From assembly GCF_024723735.1 (NCBI RefSeq), contig NZ_JANQDU010000001.1, positions 992,001 to 1,056,000 of the forward strand: a stretch of 64,000 nt of DNA. The letters are read 5' to 3'. The DNA is from Frigidibacter sp. ROC022. Lineage in GTDB: Bacteria; Pseudomonadota; Alphaproteobacteria; Rhodobacterales; Rhodobacteraceae. Below the pieces are notes generated by a model that saw only the letters and a program-made list of their open reading frames with translations, had not been told where the DNA came from and did no database searches. The position numbers were made by a program, and so were the translations under genes. Of the stretch, positions 52,827 to 60,715 are shown in pieces (within the stretch, counting starts at the first letter, position 1; each line of letters opens with the position of its first letter).

Positions 52827-54263
52827 ATGGCCCCGATCAAACCCCTTGTGCTTGACGTGGACGGCACCTTTCTGCGGACCGACATGCTGTTCGAGTGCTT
52901 CTGGGCCGGCCTGGGCCGGAACCCGGGCGCCGTGCTGTCGGCCTGCATCGCCCATTGGCGCGACCCGGCGGCGCTGAAACGCCAGCTGGCCGGGATCGCG
53001 CCGCTGCGCACCGATCTGCTGCCGGTCTCGCCGGAACTGCTCGATCTGGCGAAGAGCTCGGTCGAGGCGGGACGCGAGGTGGTGCTGGCCTCGGCCTCGG
53101 ACGAGCAGCTGGTGAAGCGGCTGGCCGCCGACCACGGGCTGAGCGAGCGGGTCTTTGCCTCGGACGGGGTGGTGAACCTGAAGGGCAGGGCCAAGGCGCA
53201 GGCCCTGGTCGCCGCCTATGGCGAGAAGGGCTTTGACTACGCCGGCAACGAGCCGGTGGACCGCGACATCTGGGACCATGCCGAGAATGCGCTGGTGGTG
53301 GGCGACCTGCCGCGGGTGACCGGGGCGATGACCCGGGCCGGGCAGAACGTGGCCGAATATCCCGGCGGCTGGAAGGCCCGCGACCTGGTCCGGGCGCTGC
53401 GGCCGCATCAATGGGTCAAGAACGTGCTGCTGCTGGTGCCGATGCTGGCGGCGCACAACTTTGCCCTGGCGACCCTGCTGCATGTGTTGATCGGCATGGC
53501 GGCCTTCTCGATGGCGGCCTCGTCGATCTATGTGGTCAACGACTTGCTGGACCTCGAGGCCGACCGGCTGCATCCGACCAAGTTTCGCCGGCCCTTTGCC
53601 AGCGGCGCGGTGCCGATCCGGATCGGGATGTGGGCCTCGGGCGTGATGGGGCTGGGCGCCCTGGTGCTGGGCCTCTGGCTGGGGGCGCCGTTCTTCTGGA
53701 TCGTGATGCTCTATATGGCTCTGTCGCTAGCCTATTCGCTGCGGCTGAAGCGGCTGCGCTGGATCGACATCGCCACGCTGGCCTCGCTCTATACCATCCG
53801 GGTGGTCGCGGGCGCGGCGGCGGGCGCCGTCTATGTCTCGGGCTTCCTGCTGGTCTGGATCTTCCCGGTCTTCATCGCGCTCGGCGGGGTCAAGCGGCTG
53901 ACCGAGCTGACCCTGGCGACCTCGGACGAGCGGCTGCCGGGCCGCGGTTATGGCCGGCCCGACCGGGGCGACCTGCTGAACGTGGCGATCCTCGGCGTGG
54001 TCGGCGCCTTGCTGACCTTCTTCCTCTATACCTTCACCGAACAGGCGCGGACGCTCTATCCGCTGCGCTGGTTGCTGTGGGTGGCGATGCTGCCGATGGC
54101 GGCCTGGCTGATCCGCATGGTCTGGCTCGGCTATACCGGCAAGCAGGACTACGACCCGATCGTCTTCGCGATGAAGGACCTGCGCGGGCTGGGGCTGATC
54201 ATGCTGACGCTCAGCCTGATGTTCTATGCCGCGGGGATCTGGCAACTCCTGTTCGGACTCTAG
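52827..54263 (+). CDS. HAD phosphatase-UbiA prenyltransferase fusion
   Basis: The 478-residue protein has an N-terminal HAD domain (LVLDVDGTFLRTDMLFECFW, then VVLASASDEQLVKRLAADHG and VVGDLPRVTG). The UbiA prenyltransferase domain with about eight helices follows, with motifs YVVNDLLDLEADRLHPTKFR (NDxxDxxxD) and a late GVKRLTELTLATSDERLPGR. UbiA proteins move polyprenyl groups to acceptors; similar fusions may make decaprenyl-phosphate pentoses. The physiological product here is unknown. ATG 52827 is 27 bp after the transglycosylase gene, so they may be co-transcribed. Confidence 0.88.
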   Translation: MAPIKPLVLDVDGTFLRTDMLFECFWAGLGRNPGAVLSACIAHWRDPAALKRQLAGIAPLRTDLLPVSPELLDLAKSSVEAGREVVLASASDEQLVKRLAADHGLSERVFASDGVVNLKGRAKAQALVAAYGEKGFDYAGNEPVDRDIWDHAENALVVGDLPRVTGAMTRAGQNVAEYPGGWKARDLVRALRPHQWVKNVLLLVPMLAAHNFALATLLHVLIGMAAFSMAASSIYVVNDLLDLEADRLHPTKFRRPFASGAVPIRIGMWASGVMGLGALVLGLWLGAPFFWIVMLYMALSLAYSLRLKRLRWIDIATLASLYTIRVVAGAAAGAVYVSGFLLVWIFPVFIALGGVKRLTELTLATSDERLPGRGYGRPDRGDLLNVAILGVVGALLTFFLYTFTEQARTLYPLRWLLWVAMLPMAAWLIRMVWLGYTGKQDYDPIVFAMKDLRGLGLIMLTLSLMFYAAGIWQLLFGL

Positions 54264-54282
54264 ACGAGCGGCGCGGGTCGGC

Positions 54283-54355
54283 TGGCCGGGGAAGGGGGGC
54301 GCTGCCCCCCGGCTGCGCCTCCCCCCGGAGTATTTGGGCCCCGAAGATCGGGGCA
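54283..54355 (+). repeat. Copy of the hairpin + GGAGTATTT intergenic repeat
   Basis: GGGGGGCGCTGCCCCCC is followed by GGCTGCGCCTCCCCCC, GGAGTATTTGGGCCCCGAAG and ATCGGGG. It has the same plan as the copies at 4039 and 11028 and lies between convergent genes. Confidence 0.6.
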
Positions 54356-54363
54356 GGGCGCGG

Positions 54364-55131
54364 CTAGCGGTAGAGCGGCGGGGCGCCGAGGCGCTGGTGG
54401 ATCGCGTTGACCGCCGCGGGGTCGAGACCGAGACCCTGGGCCAGCCCGTGCAGATATTGTGCTTCGGACTGTTCGTCGAGACGGATCGCCAGAAGAGACA
54501 TCATGTAGACCTGCGCCTCGGCGCCCTCGGGTGTTTCCGAGACGAGGCCGGGAAGATCGACCGGGCGATCCATCTCGGCCTGGAGGAACTCCATTTCGGC
54601 ATGGCCGGGGCGGCCCATCCGCTCGATGATCCGGCCGCGCTCCTCGCGGTCGATGCGGCCGTCGGATTTGGCGGCCTGCAGCATTGCCCGGATCAGCAGC
54701 CGGGCGAGTTCTTCCTGCGGGTCGGGCGCAGCGCGGCGGCCGGCCGAGGATTGCGGCGCGTCGGGCGCGGGCCGCCGCGGCGGGGCCGGGCGGCGGCGGG
54801 CGCTGCCGCCGGGACGTGAGAGCGCCGAGAGATCGTCCAGCGCCGCGCCGATGTCGCCGCCCCGGCCCGGAGCCGCACCGCCCTGGGCCCGGCGCAGGAG
54901 AGCGCCGAAACCGCCGGCGGCCTGCGGCGCCGCCGGCGCGGCGGGGGATGGCCGTCCCGGCGCCGCGTTCATCTCGGCCGGGGCGGATTGCGGCGCGGCC
55001 GCCGCCCCGGGAGCGGTGTTCATCGGCGCGTCGGCGGCGGCGCGGCGGGCGGATGGCGCGGGGGGCGCGGTCCGTGGCGGAGGGGCCTCCATGGCGTCGA
55101 TCACCATCACGAGTGTTTCCAGCATGCTCAT
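54364..55131 (-). CDS. DUF533/TerB-like protein
   Basis: The 255-residue protein has a low-complexity Pro/Ala/Arg linker (about 15-135). The C-terminal helical domain follows, with ELARLLIRAMLQAAKSDGRI and then DREERGRIIERMG, the acidic metal-binding-like hairpin of TerB/DUF533 proteins. The end is NAIHQRLGAPPLYR. Function is unknown; relatives are called tellurite-resistance TerB-like or YebE. ATG 55131 begins SMLETLVMVIDAME. Confidence 0.78.
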   Translation of the reverse strand: MSMLETLVMVIDAMEAPPPRTAPPAPSARRAAADAPMNTAPGAAAAPQSAPAEMNAAPGRPSPAAPAAPQAAGGFGALLRRAQGGAAPGRGGDIGAALDDLSALSRPGGSARRRPAPPRRPAPDAPQSSAGRRAAPDPQEELARLLIRAMLQAAKSDGRIDREERGRIIERMGRPGHAEMEFLQAEMDRPVDLPGLVSETPEGAEAQVYMMSLLAIRLDEQSEAQYLHGLAQGLGLDPAAVNAIHQRLGAPPLYR

Positions 55132-55247
55132 TGTCCGTCCGTCCTCCGCCGTTGTTCCCGGCAGCATGGCAAATCCTGATGCGCATGTCATTTGCCCTTT
55201 CGCCGACTCGGGTTCATAACCGGCGCCGCAGAACGGGAGGACCAATC

Positions 55248-56135
55248 ATGCGCATTCTCTTCACCGGCGGCAGCGGCAAGGCGGGACGGGTGGTCGTGCC
55301 CTGGCTGCAGGCCCAGGGACACCGGGTGGTGAACTTCGACCTGAAACCGCTGGACCTGCCCGGCGTCGACAACCTGATCGGCGACATCACCGACTCCGGC
55401 CATGTCTTCAACGCCCTCACCTCTTACGCCAATTTCGACGAGCTGGAGCCGGGCACCGGGGTGCCGAAGTTCGACGCGGTGGTGCATTTCGCCGCGATCC
55501 CGCGGATTCTCATTACCACCGATGACGAGTGTTTCCGGGTCAACACCATGGGCACCTACCGGGTGATCGAGGCGGCGGTGAAGCTGGGCATCCGCAAGGT
55601 GGTCTTTGCTTCGAGCGAGACCACCTATGGCGTCTGTTTCGCGGATGGCGAGCGCAAGCCCGACTATCTGCCTGTGGACGAGGAATATGACGTGGTGCCG
55701 CATGACAGCTATGCCATGTCCAAGGTCTGCAACGAGGCGACGGCGCGCAGCTTTCAGGCCCGTTCGGGGATCGACATCTACGGGCTGCGGATCAACAACG
55801 TGATCGCGCCCGAGCAGTATCGCGACGACTTTCCCTACTGGCTGGATCACCCCGAAGTGCGGCGGCGCAATTTCTTCGCCTATATCGATGCCCGCGACCT
55901 GGGCCAGATGGTCGATCTCTGCCTGAAGACCGACGGGCTGGGCTATCAGATATTCAACGTGGCGAACGAGGATCACTCGGTGCGGCTGAAGACCTCGGAG
56001 ATCGTGGCGCAGTTCTACCAGGGTGTGCCGATGAAACGCGAGATGGGCGAGGACGAGACCTTGTTCTCGATCAGCAAGGCGAAGACCCTGCTGGGGTTCA
56101 AGCCGAAGCACAGCTGGCGGACCGAGATCAAGTAG
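55248..56135 (+). CDS. NAD-dependent epimerase/dehydratase
   Basis: The 295-residue extended short-chain dehydrogenase has the NAD-binding FTGGSGKAGRVVVPWL, then VVHFAAIPRI, the Ser in VVFASSETTYGV and YxxxK in HDSYAMSKVCNEA. A late YIDARDLGQMVDLCLKTDG is typical of sugar epimerases. The substrate is unknown. CGGGAGG precedes ATG 55248. Confidence 0.9.
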   Translation: MRILFTGGSGKAGRVVVPWLQAQGHRVVNFDLKPLDLPGVDNLIGDITDSGHVFNALTSYANFDELEPGTGVPKFDAVVHFAAIPRILITTDDECFRVNTMGTYRVIEAAVKLGIRKVVFASSETTYGVCFADGERKPDYLPVDEEYDVVPHDSYAMSKVCNEATARSFQARSGIDIYGLRINNVIAPEQYRDDFPYWLDHPEVRRRNFFAYIDARDLGQMVDLCLKTDGLGYQIFNVANEDHSVRLKTSEIVAQFYQGVPMKREMGEDETLFSISKAKTLLGFKPKHSWRTEIK

Positions 56136-56149
56136 GGGGCGTGCCGGCG

Positions 56150-56803
56150 TTACCCTGCCGCCGCCCGCGCGATCTCCTCTAGCCGGAACCTGCCGTCGCG
56201 GTGGACCAGCCGCCAGTCCTTCGGCGGCGCCAGCCGCGAGCGGCGCCGCGACAGCTGCCAGCCCGGCCCGCCCTCCGTGCGGCCGCGATGGTCCGGCTCG
56301 ATCTGCCAGCGGCTCTCGACCCCCGGGGCACCGCCGGCGCCCGGGGTCAGCAGCAGGCCCAGCGGATGGTGCCGGGCTCTCTCGGCCCCGGCCTCGGCCG
56401 CCAGGTGCAGCCGCCGGACCGGGGTCAGCCCCGGCGGCCCGGGCAGATCGGCCAGCGCCAGCGCCACCGCGCCCGACCGCAGCACCTCTTCCAATGTCCA
56501 GAGCATGTCCTCGGGCCGGCGCGGGTAGACGAAGAGGAACCGCCCCGGATCGGCCAGTGCGGCCAGCGCCTCGCCGTTCAGCCGCTCGACCCGCCAGGCC
56601 GGCTGGATCCAGACCACCGGGCCGCCGGTCTCGGCCAGGAGCTGACCCGCCAGCATCGCCGCCAGGCTGCGACGCGCCGCGCCGCACAGCTCATGCACCC
56701 GGGCCAGCGTCAGCGCCACCTCGCCCGCGAAGCGCAGGGCAGGGCGCCGGTCGGTGCCGGTTCCGTTCCGGGGCAGCAGGTTGATCGGCATGCGGTCATT
56801 CAT
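56150..56803 (-). CDS. ImuA-like protein without neighbouring imuB/dnaE2
   Basis: The 217-residue protein resembles the RecA-like ImuA of Rhodobacterales: RVHELCGAARRSLAAMLAGQ, GPVVWIQPAWRVERLNGEAL, RRPEDMLWTLEEVLRSGAVA and PGLTPVRRLHLAAEAG. No Walker A is intact. ImuA normally acts with ImuB and DnaE2 in SOS mutagenesis, but neither is next to it; the downstream neighbour is convergent. It is therefore an orphan or a diverged relative. Confidence 0.65.
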   Translation of the reverse strand: MNDRMPINLLPRNGTGTDRRPALRFAGEVALTLARVHELCGAARRSLAAMLAGQLLAETGGPVVWIQPAWRVERLNGEALAALADPGRFLFVYPRRPEDMLWTLEEVLRSGAVALALADLPGPPGLTPVRRLHLAAEAGAERARHHPLGLLLTPGAGGAPGVESRWQIEPDHRGRTEGGPGWQLSRRRSRLAPPKDWRLVHRDGRFRLEEIARAAAG

Positions 56804-56876
56804 GGTGTTCCCGTTATGTTCTAATCTTCCCGACCGGAGCTGCCAAGGCCCGGGGAAAGTTTTTGCTGACTCATTA

Positions 56877-56896
56877 GAATATTCGGATATCGTAAT
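56877..56896 (+). promoter_or_regulatory. AT-rich dyad in front of the DsrE-family gene
   Basis: GAATATTC (56877-56884) overlaps ATTC-N8-TAAT (56881-56896), near the ATTC-N8-GAAT pattern of SqrR/BigR-type sulfide sensors. It lies 20 bp before the ATG. The match is imperfect. Confidence 0.3.
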
Positions 56897-56915
56897 CCTA
56901 TAGAGGGAGGACCAA

Positions 56916-57356
56916 ATGAAACAACTGACCTGCGCCGCGCTGATCGCGCTGGCCCCGATCGCCTTGCCGATGGCCGCCATGGCCGAAGGCCAGACCCACC
57001 ATGTCGCCATCCATGTCGACGAAGGCGACCCGCCGCTGATGAACATGGCGCTGAACAACGCCCAGAACGTCGCCGCCTATTACGCCTCGCAGGGCGACAA
57101 GGTGGTGATCGAGCTGGTCGCCTATGGCCCCGGCCTGGCGATCCTGCTGGAGGGCAGTCCGATGAAGGACCGGATCGCGATGATGTCGCTGGAACTGGAC
57201 GACATCTCCTTCTCGGCCTGCGCCAACACGATGGCGGCGATGGAGAAGAAGCTCGGCCACAAGATGACCCTGCTCGACGAGGCCGAGGTGGTGCCCTCGG
57301 GCGTGGTCCGGCTGATCGAACTGCAGGAACAGGGCTATGCCTATGTGAGGCCCTGA
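56916..57356 (+). CDS. Exported DsrE-family protein
   Basis: The 146-residue protein has a signal peptide (MKQLTCAALIALAPIALPMA, cleavage near MAEG) and a DsrE/F-like domain: HHVAIHVDEGDPPLMNMALN, VVIELVAYGPGLAILLEG and DISFSACANTM. Such periplasmic proteins are linked to sulfur-compound metabolism, but the active Cys of true DsrE is not certain here (one Cys in SACANT). GGGAGG precedes the ATG. It is divergent from the ImuA-like gene. Confidence 0.85.
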   Translation: MKQLTCAALIALAPIALPMAAMAEGQTHHVAIHVDEGDPPLMNMALNNAQNVAAYYASQGDKVVIELVAYGPGLAILLEGSPMKDRIAMMSLELDDISFSACANTMAAMEKKLGHKMTLLDEAEVVPSGVVRLIELQEQGYAYVRP

Positions 57357-57392
57357 GCCCGTCCACGGCATGAGGCCGCGTTTGCCGACCGC

Positions 57393-57420
57393 TTGCGCCT
57401 GACGTATGGCCCGCTATAGC
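57393..57420 (+). promoter_or_regulatory. Promoter of the aldo/keto reductase gene
   Basis: TTGCGC (57393-57398), a 16-bp spacer and TATAGC (57415-57420), 30 bp before the ATG at 57451. The -10 is identical to that proposed for acpP. Confidence 0.5.
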
Positions 57421-57450
57421 TGCACCCCGGACAGCAACCGGGGAACAGCC

Positions 57451-58491
57451 ATGAAATACCGTACTCTGGGTGACAGCGGCCTGAAGGTCTCGACGCTCTG
57501 CCTCGGGTCGATGACCTGGGGATCGCAGAACACCGAGGCCGAGGGCCATCGGCAGATCGACATGGCCCTGGAGGCCGGGGTCAATTTCATCGACACTGCC
57601 GAGATGTATCCGGTCAACCCGGTGCGGGTCGAAACCATCGGCAATACCGAAAAGATCATCGGCAACTGGTTTGCCAAGTCCGGCAAGCGCGACAAGGTGA
57701 TCCTGGCGACCAAGGCGGCGGGCGCCGGGCAGGCGGCGCGGGGCGGCGCGCCGATCACCGCGGTGACGGTGCGCAACTGCATCGAGGACAGCCTGCGGCG
57801 TTTGCAGACCGATGTCATCGACCTCTATCAGTTGCATGTGCCGAACCGCGGCACCTGGTCCTTCCGGCGCAACTGGACCTATGACCCCTCGGTGCAGAAC
57901 ACCGCGGCGGTGGCCGAGAACATGGCCGAGGTGATGGGCGAACTGGCGGCGCAGGTGAAGGCCGGACGGATCCGGGCCTTCGGCCTCTCGAACGAGACCG
58001 CCTGGGGGGTGATCGCCTGGAACCGCACCGCGGCGGCCTGCGGCGGGCCGCGGGTGGCCAGCGTGCAGAACGAATATTCGCTGCTCTGCCGGCTCTATGA
58101 CCTGGACCTGGCCGAGGTCAGCCATCACGAGAACGTGGCGCTTCTGGCCTTCTCGCCCCTGGCCACCGGGCTGCTGACCGGAAAATACGGTGCCGGGATG
58201 ATCCCGACCCCGTCGCGCCGCGCCCGTTCGCCCGAACTGGGCGGCCGGATCACCCCGCGGGTCTGGGGCGCGGTCGAGGCCTATATGGCGATCGCCAAAC
58301 GTCACGGGCTGGACCCGGCGCAGATGGCGCTGGCCTTCGTCCTGTCCCGGCCGTTCCTCGGCTCGGCGATCCTGGGGGCCACCACCGAAGCGCAGCTGGC
58401 CAATGACCTGGCTGCGGTCGATGTCACCCTGAGCGCCGAGGTGCTGGACGAGATCGCGGCGGCACACAAGGCCTGGCCGATGCCGTTCTGA
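57451..58491 (+). CDS. Aldo/keto reductase, Tas-like
   Basis: The 346-residue NADP(H)-dependent aldo/keto reductase has YRTLGDSGLKVSTLCLGSMT, Asp/Tyr of the active site in NFIDTAEMYPVNP, Lys in VILATKAAG and His in DLYQLHVPNR. The MYPVNP loop and GNWFAKSGKRDK match the Tas subgroup of E. coli. It reduces aldehydes or ketones; the natural substrate is unknown. Confidence 0.92.
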   Translation: MKYRTLGDSGLKVSTLCLGSMTWGSQNTEAEGHRQIDMALEAGVNFIDTAEMYPVNPVRVETIGNTEKIIGNWFAKSGKRDKVILATKAAGAGQAARGGAPITAVTVRNCIEDSLRRLQTDVIDLYQLHVPNRGTWSFRRNWTYDPSVQNTAAVAENMAEVMGELAAQVKAGRIRAFGLSNETAWGVIAWNRTAAACGGPRVASVQNEYSLLCRLYDLDLAEVSHHENVALLAFSPLATGLLTGKYGAGMIPTPSRRARSPELGGRITPRVWGAVEAYMAIAKRHGLDPAQMALAFVLSRPFLGSAILGATTEAQLANDLAAVDVTLSAEVLDEIAAAHKAWPMPF

Positions 58492-58618
58492 TCCGGTCCG
58501 CGCCCGGCCCCGGGGGCAAGGGCAGGGGCTTTCGGCACCATTCCGGTCCGAGCCGTGCCAGCCCTTGCGGAACCGGTCGAAATCGCATTCCCTTTCGGGG
58601 GACGGATGGGAGGCGAAC

Positions 58619-59533
58619 ATGCCACTGGCCATGAACCGCGAAGTCTTCATCACCTGCGCCGTCACCGGATCGGGGGCGACGCAGGATCGCTCGCCGCATG
58701 TGCCGCGCAGCCCCGAGCAGATTGCCGACAGCGCCATAGCCGCGGCCCGCGCCGGGGCGGCGGTGGTGCATTGCCATGTCCGCGATCCCGAGACCGGGGC
58801 GCCGTCGCGGCGGCTCGACCTTTACCGCGAAGTGACCGAGCGGATTCGCGATTCCGAGGTCGACGTGGTGTTGAACCTCACCGCGGGGATGGGCGGCGAT
58901 ATCGTCTTTGGCCCACCCGAGCGCCCGATGCCGCCCGGACCCGGCACCGACATGGCCGGCGCCGGGGAGCGGATGGCCCATATCGCCGCCTGCCTGCCCG
59001 AGATCTGCACGCTTGACTGCGGCACGATGAATTTCGCCGAGGCCGATTACGTGATGACCAACACGCCGGGCATGTTGCGGGCGATGGGCGCGATGATGAC
59101 CGAACTCGGGGTGCGGCCCGAGATCGAGGCCTTCGACACCGGGCATCTCTGGTTCGCCAGGCGGCTGGTGGAGGAGGGCGTGCTGCGCGGCCCGGCTCTG
59201 GTGCAGCTCTGCATGGGCGTGCCCTGGGGGGCGCCGGACGATCTGCCGACCTTCCTGGCGATGGTGCAGAACGTGCCGCCGGACTGGTGCTTTTCGGCCT
59301 TCGGCCTGGGGCGGAACCAGATGGCCTATGTCGCGGCCTCGGTGCTGGCGGGCGGAAACGTGCGGGTCGGGCTCGAGGACAACCTCTGGCTGGCCAAGGG
59401 GCAGCTTGCACAAAACGAACAATTGGTGGAGCGGGCCGTGGGGCTTGTCGAAGCGATGGGGGCAAGGGTACTGGGGCCCGAGGAGGTGCGCCTGAAACTG
59501 GGCCTGCACAAGCGCGCGCCGGTGCCGGCATGA
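58619..59533 (+). CDS. BKACE-family 3-keto acid cleavage enzyme (probable 3-dehydrocarnitine cleavage)
   Basis: The 304-residue DUF849/BKACE protein begins NREVFITCAVTGSGATQDRS. It carries the Zn-binding AAVVHCHVRDPETG and a later EAFDTGHLWFARRL and GGNVRVGLEDNLWLAKGQLA. These Zn enzymes condense a beta-keto acid with acetyl-CoA, releasing acetoacetate and a new CoA ester. With the carnitine dehydrogenase below, the likely reaction is 3-dehydrocarnitine to betainyl-CoA. ATG 58619 follows GGGAGG. Confidence 0.88.
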   Translation: MPLAMNREVFITCAVTGSGATQDRSPHVPRSPEQIADSAIAAARAGAAVVHCHVRDPETGAPSRRLDLYREVTERIRDSEVDVVLNLTAGMGGDIVFGPPERPMPPGPGTDMAGAGERMAHIAACLPEICTLDCGTMNFAEADYVMTNTPGMLRAMGAMMTELGVRPEIEAFDTGHLWFARRLVEEGVLRGPALVQLCMGVPWGAPDDLPTFLAMVQNVPPDWCFSAFGLGRNQMAYVAASVLAGGNVRVGLEDNLWLAKGQLAQNEQLVERAVGLVEAMGARVLGPEEVRLKLGLHKRAPVPA

Positions 59534-59871
59534 AGCTGATCCTGCCCCTGTTGCTGGTCCTGGCGCTGAACGGCTGCGAGACCAAGGCGCCCGAGGATGA
59601 CGGCCTGCTGGGCGGGCCGGTGCCCGCCGACGCGGCGGCCCAGAAGGAAGCCTGCGAAAAGAGCGGCGGACGCTGGGGACGCGGCGGATTGGGAGATTTC
59701 AATGTTTGTTACCGCAACACCCGGGATGGCGGAAAGTCCTGCAGCGCCGGGTCCGATTGCGAGGGGCTGTGCCTGGCGCGGTCCCGGACCTGCGCCCCGG
59801 TCATCCCGCTGTTCGGCTGCCAGGATATCCTGGGCGACAACGGCCAGCCCGGGACGATCTGCATTGACTAG
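59530..59871 (+). CDS. Cys-rich lipoprotein of unknown function
   Basis: The 113-residue protein has a lipoprotein signal (MKLILPLLLVLALNGCE). The mature part holds eight further Cys (EACEKSGG, VCYRNT, SCSAGSDCEGLCL, RTCAPV, FGCQD, TICID) that suggest disulfides in the periplasm. The ATG overlaps the BKACE stop (ATGA), so it is translationally coupled to carnitine catabolism. No known domain. Confidence 0.8.
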   Translation: MKLILPLLLVLALNGCETKAPEDDGLLGGPVPADAAAQKEACEKSGGRWGRGGLGDFNVCYRNTRDGGKSCSAGSDCEGLCLARSRTCAPVIPLFGCQDILGDNGQPGTICID

Positions 59872-60346
59872 GGCCGGGTGTGTCTTGGCCCTTTTGCTGG
59901 TTTCAGCCTGCGGATTCCCCGGAAACGGCCCGCATGGCAGCCCGCGCGACCCGGATGTGCCGATCAGCTCGATTGCACTTTTCGAACAATCGCGGCTGGA
60001 GGGTGACTGGCGCGAGGTGGCCGGCTATCCGCGTGGTTCCGCCGCTGCAGGGGTTTACCGGATCACCTCGGGCGGCGCCGCGATCAGCGGGCCCGGGCGC
60101 TATCTGCCGGTTCGGGGCCGCGCGCCGCTGCGCAGGGTGGGGCCGGGGCGGCTGGAGGTGGGCAGGGAGGTGCTCTGGGTGCTCTGGGTCGATGCCGATT
60201 ACCGGACCCTGGTCCTGGGGAGCCCCGATGGCCAGATCGGCGCGGTGCTCAACCGGGGCGGTCCGATCTCCTCCGACCGGCTCGAGGCGGCGCGCCGGGT
60301 GCTGGACTTCAACGGCTATGACCTGTCCCGGCTGGAGGTGCTCTGA
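59864..60346 (+). CDS. Lipocalin-like lipoprotein
   Basis: The 160-residue protein likely starts at TTG 59864, overlapping the previous gene by 8 bp: LTRAGCVLALLLVSACG gives a lipobox. The body has LEGDWREVAGYPRG, like the GxW(Y)E(V/I)A motif of bacterial lipocalins, and LWVLWVDADYRTLVLGSPDG near the end, like the second lipocalin region. A hydrophobic-ligand carrier in the outer membrane is probable; the ligand is unknown. Confidence 0.78.
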   Translation: MTRAGCVLALLLVSACGFPGNGPHGSPRDPDVPISSIALFEQSRLEGDWREVAGYPRGSAAAGVYRITSGGAAISGPGRYLPVRGRAPLRRVGPGRLEVGREVLWVLWVDADYRTLVLGSPDGQIGAVLNRGGPISSDRLEAARRVLDFNGYDLSRLEVL

Positions 60347-60714
60347 TGGCGCGGATCGTTCCCCTGGCGACGCTGGCGCTGGCCTGCGCCACGGCGGCCC
60401 CGGCCGAAGAGGCCTTCGAAGGCAAATGGGCCGCCGAGCCGGACTGGTGCGCCCATGCCGACCGGATCGGCAGCCATAGCCCGGCGCCGATCCTGGTCAC
60501 CGCCGAGGAGGTCTCGGGCTACGAGAACAGCTGCTCGGTCACCGAAATCCGGCGCTGGCCGGAGGATGCCGCATGGTGGACGCTGATGCTGTCCTGTGAA
60601 AGCGAGGGCGACAGCTACCAAGAACCCCGGCTGCTGATGCTGGCCGAGCCGGACGTGCTGTGGATGTTCTTCGGCGGCGGCGATCCGATCCGTTTCACCC
60701 GATGTGGAGGCTGA
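60346..60714 (+). CDS. Small periplasmic protein of unknown function
   Basis: The 122-residue protein has a signal peptide (MARIVPLATLALACATAAPA, cleavage near AEE). Mature cysteines are at PDWCAHAD, ENSCSVTE, LSCESEG and TRCGG, allowing two disulfides. The EGKWAAEPDWCAHADRIG start is seen in other short secreted proteins of this order. Its start overlaps the previous stop (TGATG), and the next gene starts two bases after its stop. Confidence 0.75.
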   Translation: MARIVPLATLALACATAAPAEEAFEGKWAAEPDWCAHADRIGSHSPAPILVTAEEVSGYENSCSVTEIRRWPEDAAWWTLMLSCESEGDSYQEPRLLMLAEPDVLWMFFGGGDPIRFTRCGG

Positions 60715-60715
60715 C

